Under the pieces are notes generated by a model that had not been told where the DNA came from, made no database searches, and worked only from the letters and a program-made list of their open reading frames with translations. A DNA stretch of 64,000 nt from Longimicrobium sp. (GTDB lineage Bacteria > Gemmatimonadota > Gemmatimonadetes > Longimicrobiales > Longimicrobiaceae). Made by a program: the position numbers and the translations under genes. Of this stretch, positions 41,772 to 48,213 are shown piece by piece (position 1 is the first letter of the stretch; each line of letters starts with the position of its first letter). Where the stretch lies: NCBI RefSeq assembly GCF_036388275.1, contig NZ_DASVSF010000008.1:124001-188000 (forward strand), in the 5' to 3' direction.

Positions 41772-42164
41772 TCAGCCTGCCCGGGGCGGGATGGTGATGG
41801 TCACCTGCTCGCCCGGCCTCACGTGGATCTCGAAGCTGTTGGACGTGCGGCTGCTGCCCAGGGGATCGACCATGAACGTAACGCTGCGCCCCATTCCCAC
41901 GACCGACTCCGGAAGGCGAAGCACCGTGTTGCTGTTGCCGTTCACGTTGCCCAGCCGAACCCTTTGGCCGCTCGCGACCACGTAGACGGTCATTTCCGTC
42001 CACGCGTGGTTCTGTACGCGCACGGTCGCCGGCTCCGGCCGGGGCGCATGCCTGTCCCTGGGGCTGCTCGCGCACGCCGCGAGCACCACCGCCACCAGCA
42101 GCACCATCAACCTGCCCACCCGTTGACGAATGCCCGAGGCCGTCGGGCGCAGTGTCGTATTCAT
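41772..42164 (-). CDS. Exported lipoprotein, 130 aa
   Basis: The ATG of MNTTLRPTAS has GGAG seven bases upstream. A signal peptide ends in VVLAAC. The mature part is a small beta-sandwich-like domain: TVRVQNHAWTEMTVYVV, GQRVRLGNVNGNSNTVLRLP, TFMVDPLGSSRTSNSFEI and a final VTITIPP. It resembles secreted proteins that repeat an N-H-x-W-x-D/E-like start, but I cannot name a function. The plus-strand regulator gene starts about 210 bases away, divergently. Confidence 0.8.
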   Translation of the reverse strand: MNTTLRPTASGIRQRVGRLMVLLVAVVLAACASSPRDRHAPRPEPATVRVQNHAWTEMTVYVVASGQRVRLGNVNGNSNTVLRLPESVVGMGRSVTFMVDPLGSSRTSNSFEIHVRPGEQVTITIPPRAG

Positions 42165-42305
42165 GAGCAATCTCCGTTGGGTGCCATTGGTATCCGCCTT
42201 TCGCATTCCGGATCTACACCTTCCGTGCCGGATTGATTCACGCCTCGATATCATCCCTCGTTTGGAGCACTCGTGCGCTGTTTGAGGTTAAGCCGACAGC
42301 GACCC

Positions 42306-42361
42306 TTGACATAGTTGCACCTTGCAACCATCCTTCTCTCAGGATCGTTGCAAGACACAAC
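42306..42361 (+). promoter_or_regulatory. Promoter and operator-like repeats before the marR gene
   Basis: TTGACA (42306-42311) is a consensus -35 box. CATAGTTGCACCTTGCAACC follows, an inverted repeat GTTGCA/TTGCAAC in the spacer, with a second half at CGTTGCAAGACACAAC. CATAGTTGCA with a following CAAC recurs at 42944 before the flavoprotein gene, so the MarR protein probably controls both. Confidence 0.6.
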
Positions 42362-42377
42362 CGAGTGGAGCAGGACG

Positions 42378-42902
42378 ATGGTGGATGCGATGGTGGCACG
42401 GGGACGCGCGCTCCCCCTGGCGGGCGAGGACCCTCAACTGGAGAGCGACGCGGTAGACCTTCACCGCGCGCTTACCGAGCTGGTGCGCGTTTACCAGTTC
42501 CGCGACCGCGACCGCATCTGCTGCTACGACATCTCGGTGACGCAGTGCTACGCGCTGGAGGCGGTGGTACTCGATGGTCCGCTGACGCTGAACGAGCTCG
42601 CGTCGCGGCTGTACCTGGACAAGAGCACGGCCAGCCGCGTGGTGGATGCCCTGGAAAAGAAGGGCTACGTCCAGCGGCAGGCGAGCCCTGAAGACCGGCG
42701 CGCGCTGCACCTGGTGACCACGGAGGACGGCCGCGGGCTGCACGCCCGCATCGAGTCCGACATCCTTGCCCAGGAGCGCTCGCTGCTCTCCGAGTTCGCC
42801 CCCGAGGTGCGGCAATCGATGTCGCGGCTGATCCTGCAGCTGGCGCGCGCCGCGGGCACCCGCATCGACAACTCCGGCGGCAGCTGCTGCACCATCGGCT
42901 GA
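42378..42902 (+). CDS. MarR-family regulator with cysteine pairs
   Basis: This 174-residue winged-helix protein has LTLNELASRLYLDKSTASRVVDAL as the recognition region and the wing GYVQRQASPEDRRALHLV, the MarR signature. Unusual are the cysteines RDRICCYDISVTQC in the dimerisation helix region and the SCCTIG C-terminus. They could bind a metalloid or sense oxidation. GGAG lies seven bases before the chosen ATG. The next genes encode an FAD oxidoreductase and an ArsN1-like acetyltransferase, so arsenic or organoarsenical sensing is my leading guess. Confidence 0.88.
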   Translation: MVDAMVARGRALPLAGEDPQLESDAVDLHRALTELVRVYQFRDRDRICCYDISVTQCYALEAVVLDGPLTLNELASRLYLDKSTASRVVDALEKKGYVQRQASPEDRRALHLVTTEDGRGLHARIESDILAQERSLLSEFAPEVRQSMSRLILQLARAAGTRIDNSGGSCCTIG

Positions 42903-42943
42903 CTTCGCGGGACGGCCCTCCGAGGAGGGCCGGTCTTACGCCT

Positions 42944-42963
42944 GCATAGTTGCAAGAGACAAC
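42944..42963 (+). promoter_or_regulatory. Operator-like motif before the flavoprotein gene
   Basis: CATAGTTGCAAGAGACAACC shares its first ten bases and the CAAC half with the motif at 42310, and GTTGCAAGA.ACAAC with 42347-42361. It lies 27 bases before the flavoprotein ATG. A GGCCCTC/GAGGGCC hairpin at 42914-42931 just upstream may attenuate read-through from marR. Confidence 0.55.
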
Positions 42964-42990
42964 CACTTGTCACACGAGGAGATTACGGCG

Positions 42991-44388
42991 ATGAGCACGA
43001 ATGAGAGCGGGACCCGGGCGGGGTTGCCGGTGGTGGTAATCGGCGCGGGGCCTGTGGGCCTGGTGGCCGCGGCGCACCTGGTGGCGCGCGGCGAGCGGCC
43101 GCTGGTGCTGGAAGCGGGCGAGGCGGTGGGCGCCAACATCCGCCAGTGGTCGCACGTTCGCCTGTTCTCCCCGTGGAAGTACCTGACGGAGCCCGTGTCG
43201 CGCGGCATGCTCGAGGCCGCGGGATGGCGGATGCCGGACCCGGAGGCGCTCCCCACCGGCGGCGAGCTGATCGAGCACCTGGTCCAGCCGCTGGCCGCCC
43301 TTCCGGAAATCGCCCCGCACGTTCGCCTGGGCCATCGCGTGGTATCCGTCTCGCGCGCCGGGTTCGACAAGACGAAGACGGCGGGGCGCGACGAGGCCCC
43401 GTTCGAGGTCCTCGTGCAGCGCGCGGACGGGCGGCGCGAACGCATCCTGGCACGCGCCGTCATCGACGCCTCCGGCACGTACACCACGGCCAACCCCCTG
43501 GGCGCCAGCGGCGTCCAAGCGGAGGGCGAGACGGAGGCGACGGAGCGGATCTACTACGGCATCCCGGACGTACTCGGCCGCCACTGCGCGCGCTACGCCG
43601 CCAGACGAACGCTGGTGATGGGCAGCGGGCACTCGGCCTTCAACGCGCTGCTGGAGCTGGCCGCCCTCAAGGAGCAGTCGCCCGCGACGGAAATCGTGTG
43701 GGCCATTCGCCGGCGCGACCCCGGGCTGATGTTCGGCGGCGGCGCAAAGGACGCGCTGGCGGCCCGCGGCAGCCTCGGCACCCGGATGCAGAACCTGGTC
43801 GAGAGCGGCGCCGTTAGCCTGGTCACCGGGTTCCGCGCGGAGCGGCTGGTGCCGGTCCCTGCCGGGCTGCTGTTGGAGAGCGCGGAGGGCACCATCGGCC
43901 CCGTGGACGAGGTGGTGGTCGCCACGGGGTTCCGGCCGGACCTGGACATGCTTCGCGAGCTGCGGCTGGGGCTGGACGAGGCGCTCGAAGCCCCGGTGCG
44001 GCTGGCGCCCCTGATCGATCCCAACGTGCACAGCTGCGGCACCGTCTACCCGCACGGCTACGAAGAGCTCCGCCACCCCGAGCGCGACTTCTTCGTGGTG
44101 GGGATGAAGAGCTACGGCCGCGCGCCCACCTTCCTGCTGCTGACGGGCTACGAGCAGGTGCGCTCTATCGTCTGCGCGCTGACGGGAGACATGGAAGGTG
44201 CACGCGACGTGCAGCTGGTGCTCCCCGAAACCGGCGTCTGCTCCACCGACGTGGGCGGCGCCGCCTGCTGCGCGGCGGAGGGCGACGAGCGCGCGCCGAT
44301 CGGCGGGTCGTGCGGCGTTGCCACCGGATGCGCGACGCCCGCCAGGCCGGCGGGCCCGGGGCTGCCGGTGGCGGCGTGCTGTGGATGA
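42991..44388 (+). CDS. FAD-dependent NAD(P)-binding oxidoreductase with cysteine-rich tail
   Basis: This 465-residue flavoprotein begins VVIGAGPVGLVAAAHL (FAD-binding Rossmann) and has LVMGSGHSAFNALLEL as the NAD(P)-binding loop, plus VVVATGFRPDLD. The late blocks GMKSYGRAPTFLLLTGYEQV and LPETGVCST resemble a flavoprotein group I recall beside arsenic-resistance genes. The last 45 residues contain paired cysteines (AACC, SCGVATGC, AACCG), an unusual thiol-rich tail. GAGGAG lies 10 bases before the ATG; a TTG eight codons earlier is less likely. No thiol-disulfide reductase CxxxxC site is evident. Confidence 0.88.
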   Translation: MSTNESGTRAGLPVVVIGAGPVGLVAAAHLVARGERPLVLEAGEAVGANIRQWSHVRLFSPWKYLTEPVSRGMLEAAGWRMPDPEALPTGGELIEHLVQPLAALPEIAPHVRLGHRVVSVSRAGFDKTKTAGRDEAPFEVLVQRADGRRERILARAVIDASGTYTTANPLGASGVQAEGETEATERIYYGIPDVLGRHCARYAARRTLVMGSGHSAFNALLELAALKEQSPATEIVWAIRRRDPGLMFGGGAKDALAARGSLGTRMQNLVESGAVSLVTGFRAERLVPVPAGLLLESAEGTIGPVDEVVVATGFRPDLDMLRELRLGLDEALEAPVRLAPLIDPNVHSCGTVYPHGYEELRHPERDFFVVGMKSYGRAPTFLLLTGYEQVRSIVCALTGDMEGARDVQLVLPETGVCSTDVGGAACCAAEGDERAPIGGSCGVATGCATPARPAGPGLPVAACCG

Positions 44389-44455
44389 GCACGCACGCAT
44401 TGGTCCTCGCGCGCGCTCCGCGGCCGCTCCCGATCGCCTCCACCCCGGCGCTGCC

Positions 44456-44965
44456 ATGACGGACCCCATCATCCGCCCCGCCCTCCCGGCCGATGCGCCC
44501 GCCATCGCCCGGATCTACAACCAGGGGCTCCGCGGGCGGCAGGCCACCTTCGAAACGCGCGAGCGCACCGCAGACGACGTGCTGCCGTGGTTATCCATCG
44601 CGGACCGCTTCCCCGTGCTGGTAGCGGAATCCGGCGGAGAGGTCATGGGATGGGTGAGCGCATCGGCGTACCGGGCGCGCGAGTGCTACGCGGGGATCGC
44701 GGAGTTCTCGGTGTACGTCGACGAGCGCGCCCGCGGGCGGCGGATCGGCGACGCGCTGATGACGGCGTTCGTGCCGGAGCTGGAGCGCGCGGGGTTCTGG
44801 AAGGTGCTGTCGCGCATCTTTCCCGAAAACACCGCATCGCTGGCCCTGTGCGAGCGCCACGGCTTCACGCGCGTGGGCACGTACCGCCGCCACGCGCGCC
44901 TGGACGGCTGCTGGCGCGACGTGGTGATCGTGGAACGGCTGCTCGGAGCGGCGCTCGAGGACTGA
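44456..44965 (+). CDS. GNAT acetyltransferase, ArsN1/phosphinothricin-acetyltransferase-like
   Basis: This 169-residue acetyltransferase has IRPALPADAPAIARIYNQGL and ATFETRERTADDVLPWL at the start, typical of the PAT/ArsN1 group. The acetyl-CoA loop is RARGRRIGDALM, then PENTASLALCERHGFTRVGTYRRH. ArsN1 enzymes acetylate arsinothricin or phosphinothricin amino groups. The flavoprotein and cysteine-rich MarR upstream support an arsenical or antibiotic detoxification role (inference). It starts 67 bases after the flavoprotein gene, probably in one transcript. Confidence 0.88.
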   Translation: MTDPIIRPALPADAPAIARIYNQGLRGRQATFETRERTADDVLPWLSIADRFPVLVAESGGEVMGWVSASAYRARECYAGIAEFSVYVDERARGRRIGDALMTAFVPELERAGFWKVLSRIFPENTASLALCERHGFTRVGTYRRHARLDGCWRDVVIVERLLGAALED

Positions 44966-45018
44966 GCGGAGAGGGTGGCGGCTGATGGTGATACGAGGAA
45001 ACCCGTCCGACGGGCAAT

Positions 45019-45200
45019 CTGTCATCCAGAGGCCCGAGCGCACTGGACTGGCCCGCAGTGCCCCTCGACTGACGCGCCACGTGGCATCCAGAGGCCGAGC
45101 GCACCGGACTGGCCCGCAGTGCCCCTCGACTGACGCGCCATCTGTCATCCAGAGTCCCGAGCGCACCGGACTGGCCCGCAGTGCATACTCCGCAGGGCCG
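45019..45200. repeat. Tandem repeat of about 61 bp, three copies
   Basis: The unit contains CATCCAGAGGCC, GAGCGCACCGGACTGGCCCG and CAGTGCCCCTCGACTGACGC. Copies start near 45019, 45080 and 45141; the third is shortened. The unit overlaps in sequence with the first part of family D (GTCATCCAGAGGCCC), so this looks like local amplification of part of that element. There are no unique spacers, so it is not CRISPR. Confidence 0.8.
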
Positions 45201-45337
45201 TGGGATCCAGCCTGAGCCAGCACGAAGCCTGGGCGCGGCAGCGGCACGAAAGCCCGAGACGGGACGCCCCTGCCTCGGGAGCAGGCCCACCTCGACCAAC
45301 CCTGCCCCGGCCGCTACTGCGAAGGGCTCCAGCCTCC

Positions 45338-45427
45338 TCGGGCGAATGAATTCGCTGCAACAAACACACGAAGTCCGCCTGCGCGGACTGGCTTGTTGTG
45401 GTGTGGGGAGGACCGTGTGGCGCGCCC
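45338..45427 (-). repeat. Dispersed repeat family E, copy 3 (inverted)
   Basis: GGGCGAATGAATTCGCTGCA, then ACGAAGTCCGCCTGCGCGGA and, further on, GGACCGTGTGGCGCG. It is the inverted form of the 5950 and 46345 copies, with the outer GTGTGGCGCG arm well preserved. Confidence 0.8.
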
Positions 45428-45463
45428 CGAGACCCACAATGGTTGTTCAAACCGCGGCTGGGA

Positions 45464-45532
45464 CTCACGAAATTCGCCTGCGCGGTCTGGCCACCATGGG
45501 TGTGGGGAGGACCGTGTGGCGCGCCCACGGCT
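45464..45532 (-). repeat. Dispersed repeat family E, partial tandem copy
   Basis: CACGAAATTCGCCTGCGCGG, CTGGCCACCATGGGTGTGGG and GAGGACCGTGTGGCGCG repeat the second half of the preceding copy about 98 bases further on. The GAATTC palindrome part is absent. The rest of the gap 44966-45562 shows nothing else. Confidence 0.7.
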
Positions 45533-45562
45533 GGGGCGAGGAGTGCGGTGCGGGGGAACTAT

Positions 45563-45862
45563 CTACCGCGGCGGACGTCTGCTGTATCGATGGATGTCGT
45601 CGTGGGAAACAACGTCGACGAGCACGAGGTTGGAACCATCGGGGATGTAGATGATCCGGTCACCAAGGTTCACGTACGCTTCCCAATAGTGCTTGTCGGG
45701 CTTGACGGAGTGTGCCCGCAGGCTGGGGTGAGACGGATTATCGAACAACAACTTCACTCGCGCGAGAACCTGCTTGCGTACGACGGGTTGAAGCGATGCG
45801 AGAGCAGCCCGATACTGCTTCGTGGCTTCGAGCGTCTTGAACGCCGGCGCAGGCTGACGCAC
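45563..45862 (-). CDS. RelE/ParE-superfamily toxin
   Basis: This 99-residue protein has the fold markers of RelE-like mRNA interferases: FKTLEATKQYRAALASLQPV, VRKQVLARVKLLFDNPSHPSLRAHSVK, YWEAYVNLGDRIIYIPDGSNLVLVDVVSHDDIHR. The final HDDIHRYSRR supplies the catalytic-type His and Arg residues at the usual place. The length is normal. It is 6 bases after the small gene at 45869-46084, its likely antitoxin. The toxin probably cuts ribosome-bound mRNA, by family analogy. Confidence 0.85.
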   Translation of the reverse strand: MRQPAPAFKTLEATKQYRAALASLQPVVRKQVLARVKLLFDNPSHPSLRAHSVKPDKHYWEAYVNLGDRIIYIPDGSNLVLVDVVSHDDIHRYSRRPPR

Positions 45863-45868
45863 CGGAGG

Positions 45869-46084
45869 TCACGCGAGCCCATCGAGATAGGCGAACGCAG
45901 CTTCCCGCGAATCGAATTTCTCGACTCGTCCCCCACGGCGGTCGGCTTCCGCCGCCGCGATCCGCGCCTGCATCTCGGGGTGATCGAACCAGTGCCAGTT
46001 CGCCGGCTTGCGGGAGCGCGGCGGCACCACCTTTCGAACCGCTCGCATCACACGCGCGGCTGCGCCGAACTTCAATCTGGGCAT
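45869..46084 (-). CDS. Probable antitoxin, 71 aa
   Basis: This basic N-terminal, acidic C-terminal protein lies directly upstream of the RelE-like toxin gene. KPANWHWFDHPEMQARIAAAEADRR followed by GGRVEKFDSREAAFAYLDGL resembles the toxin-binding tail of AbrB/MazE-linked antitoxins, but no N-terminal AbrB DNA-binding domain is present. The start has GGAGAAGAAGG upstream. The assignment rests mainly on position and tail. If real, regulation of the pair may depend on another protein or on a non-canonical DNA-binding region. Confidence 0.72.
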   Translation of the reverse strand: MPRLKFGAAARVMRAVRKVVPPRSRKPANWHWFDHPEMQARIAAAEADRRGGRVEKFDSREAAFAYLDGLA

Positions 46085-46249
46085 GGCCGCCTTCTTCTCC
46101 GGTGTGCAGTTCGTTCACAAACATGCCCCGCAGGGCCACACAACTGTACATCCCTGCCACATCAATGTCAACACTCTAGACGGATGATGACGAAGTGGGC
46201 AGCCGCTCCGCGATGGCGAATGTGTGTGTGCGGGAGAGTTCGTGGCGCG

Positions 46250-46333
46250 GCCGCGGGTGTGTAGCGCATCCCTCAGTCGCTGCAGAGTACGGCAATGGGT
46301 AGGTTCGTCGGGACCGCTCCATCGGGATGACAA
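46250..46333 (+). repeat. Dispersed repeat family A, copy 3
   Basis: GCGGGTGTGTAGCGCATCCC, TCAGTCGCTGC and GACCGCTCCATCGGGATGAC match the element at position 43 in orientation and spacing. It lies directly before a family E copy in the gap between the antitoxin gene and the deoxyhypusine-synthase-like gene. Confidence 0.75.
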
Positions 46334-46344
46334 CCGCGGTGCCG

Positions 46345-46440
46345 GGGCGCGCCATACGGCCGAAGAGTGCACGTCAACAAGCCAGTCCACGAAGGTGGAC
46401 TTTGTGTGGTTGTTGCAGCGAATTCATTCGCCCGTGCGGG
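46345..46440 (+). repeat. Dispersed repeat family E, copy 4
   Basis: The copy has GGGCGCGCCATACGG, CCAGTCCACGAAGGTGGACT and TTGCAGCGAATTCATTCGCC, nearly identical to the 5950 copy. It partly overlaps the 3' end of the following gene, whose stop is at 46424. Confidence 0.85.
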
Positions 46441-47467
46441 CCTGGGGCTCCTTACCCGAACCGCCCAGCCGCTCCGCGATGGTCCACGCCAGCAGCGGAA
46501 CCATGATCTCGTGGTGCCCCGTGATGGAGAACCCGCGCCCCCCGCCCGAGCGCGTGGGGCGCTCCACCACGTTCACCCGCGGCCGGTAGTGGCGCAGCAT
46601 GTCCAGGTCGCAGGTGACGAAGCCGCGCGGGCGACCCTCGCCCAGGTTGCGCGCCACCGTAAGCGCCTTGAGGAACACCTCCGGCATCACTACGGCCGAG
46701 CCGACGTTGATCACCACGCCCCCCTCGTCCAGCCCCGCCAGCGAAGCCGCCAGTCGCCGGAAATCGCGGTGCCCCGTGTCGCCGATGGCCGCCCCGTTCG
46801 CGGCCGGATGCTGGTGGATGATCTCTGCCCCCAGCGCCGGGTGAAGCGTGTACGGCACCCCCAGCCGGTACGACTGCAGAAGGAGCGAAAGCTCCGGATA
46901 CGCCAGGTCGTCGCGGGCGTCCAGGTCGCGGGCCAGCGACTCGCCCATCCCCCACCCCTCGCCCATCCCCCGGACGAACGCGCCGTTCATCCCGCGCCCC
47001 GTCTCGTCCGCCATCCCGAAGCTGCCATCGGCCAGGCCGGCCTCCACGTCCTCGCTGGTGCCGCCCCAGCGCGCCATCTCGTAGTCGTGCACCCCGGCGG
47101 AGCCGTTCGACGCCAGGTGGGTGATGGCCCCGCGCCTCATCAGGTCGATCAGCACGGGGGCGAGGCCGGTCTTCACCACGTGGCCGCCCAGCATCCACAG
47201 CACCGTCCGGCGCCGCTCCACCGCGGCGGCGACGGCATCGGCCACGGCCAGGAACGACTCGGCCTGCAGCACGCGCGGGAGCGAGGCGACGAACGCGACG
47301 AAGGTGCGCGCCCCCGGATCGGCGGGCGGGGGCGCGGCGAACTGTTCGGCGAGCACCTTGTTGGGCCGCCCGCCCACGGGAACGGTGGTCACACGCGAAA
47401 GGTCCGCCTCGGGAACCGTTCCCGTGGCGGACCCCGCGTCCTGTTCCGGCTGCCGTTCGGCGCTCAC
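46424..47467 (-). CDS. Deoxyhypusine-synthase-like protein
   Basis: This 347-residue protein has the NAD-binding pattern of the DHS/homospermidine synthase family: MLGGHVVKTGLAPVLIDLMRRGAI, HLASNGSAGVHDYEMARWGGTSEDV, GVVINVGSAVVMPEVFLKAL and a late GFSITGHHEIMVPLLAW. The catalytic lysine of true deoxyhypusine synthase is not obvious, so the reaction is uncertain. Bacteria lack eIF5A, and such relatives may act on polyamines or other substrates. Its 3' end runs into a family E repeat. Its start overlaps the DUF3108 gene stop by 4 bases. Confidence 0.82.
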   Translation of the reverse strand: MSAERQPEQDAGSATGTVPEADLSRVTTVPVGGRPNKVLAEQFAAPPPADPGARTFVAFVASLPRVLQAESFLAVADAVAAAVERRRTVLWMLGGHVVKTGLAPVLIDLMRRGAITHLASNGSAGVHDYEMARWGGTSEDVEAGLADGSFGMADETGRGMNGAFVRGMGEGWGMGESLARDLDARDDLAYPELSLLLQSYRLGVPYTLHPALGAEIIHQHPAANGAAIGDTGHRDFRRLAASLAGLDEGGVVINVGSAVVMPEVFLKALTVARNLGEGRPRGFVTCDLDMLRHYRPRVNVVERPTRSGGGRGFSITGHHEIMVPLLAWTIAERLGGSGKEPQARTGE

Positions 47468-48213
47468 GTGCCGGGGCGGAAGGTGCGCAGCAGCATGGTC
47501 AGCGAGCCCACCACCGGCACCCGGCTGCGGATGAGCACGGGAATGCGGTGCTGGTCGTCGGAGAGGAACACCTCGGCGCGTCCGCCTTCGCCGAACAGCC
47601 CGTCGGTCTTGATCACCGGCTGCACCACGATGGTGCGGAAGCGGCCGGCCGGCACCGTGATCGTTTCGCGCCGCAGCACGCGGATCACCACGGGGTTCCC
47701 ATCCGCCTTGAAGTACCTCTGCAGCGTGTACGTAGCGCCCACGTCCAGCGGCAGCGTGCGCGCGTAGTACAGGAACGACAGGTCGTCCAGCGGCTGGTTC
47801 GTGGGGATGGTGCCCGTGCTCCCGTTCTCGCGCCGGTAGGTGCGCGATTCCGGGAAGAAGTCGTAGGTGCGGTTCCGCCGGTAGCGAACCTCGTGGACGT
47901 TCTGGTGAAAGCGGTGCGAGAACAGCCCGTCCGTGTCGATCCAGCTTTCGTAAATGTCGTTCACGCGGGCCAGCGTCACGCGCCCGTTCAGCGTCATGCG
48001 CGTGTGGAAGGTCTGCTGGCCACGGATGTTCACCAATCCCAGCACCGCGAGCGAGCCCTGGCCCACGGACGCGCCCCCCAGCTTCACCTGGTACGTGGCG
48101 AGCTCGCCGGCCCGGAACGGGGTGCGGTTCTGCGCATCCACCCCGGCCCCGCCCGCTACGACCGCCAGCAGGGCCACAGCCAGCGGGCGTATCGACATCG
48201 AAGACAACTTCAT
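47464..48213 (-). CDS. DUF3108-family exported protein
   Basis: This 249-residue protein has a signal peptide (IRPLAVALLAVVAGGAGVDAQ) and a beta-rich body typical of DUF3108: FRAGELATYQVKLGGASVGQGSL, NDIYESWIDTDGLFSHRF, then LDDLSFLYYARTLPLDVGATY and GRFRTIVVQP. Members are periplasmic and of unknown function, probably lipid or envelope related. The ATG immediately follows the TAG of the glycosyltransferase gene, and its stop overlaps the next start. So these three genes form one operon. Confidence 0.88.
   Translation of the reverse strand: MKLSSMSIRPLAVALLAVVAGGAGVDAQNRTPFRAGELATYQVKLGGASVGQGSLAVLGLVNIRGQQTFHTRMTLNGRVTLARVNDIYESWIDTDGLFSHRFHQNVHEVRYRRNRTYDFFPESRTYRRENGSTGTIPTNQPLDDLSFLYYARTLPLDVGATYTLQRYFKADGNPVVIRVLRRETITVPAGRFRTIVVQPVIKTDGLFGEGGRAEVFLSDDQHRIPVLIRSRVPVVGSLTMLLRTFRPGT

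Noticed and set aside
44148..44443. Minus-strand frames opposite the flavoprotein C-terminus
   Set aside because: These are antisense shadows. The cysteine-rich tail is in frame with the FAD-binding domain and ends with a normal stop.
45019..45200. Possible CRISPR array
   Set aside because: Three units follow each other without unique spacers and the unit is 61 bp. No cas genes are present.
45181..45654. Small open frames containing RMNSLQQTHEVRLRGLA-type peptides
   Set aside because: The peptide is only the translation of the family E repeat and recurs at each copy in different frames. The frames lack ribosome sites.
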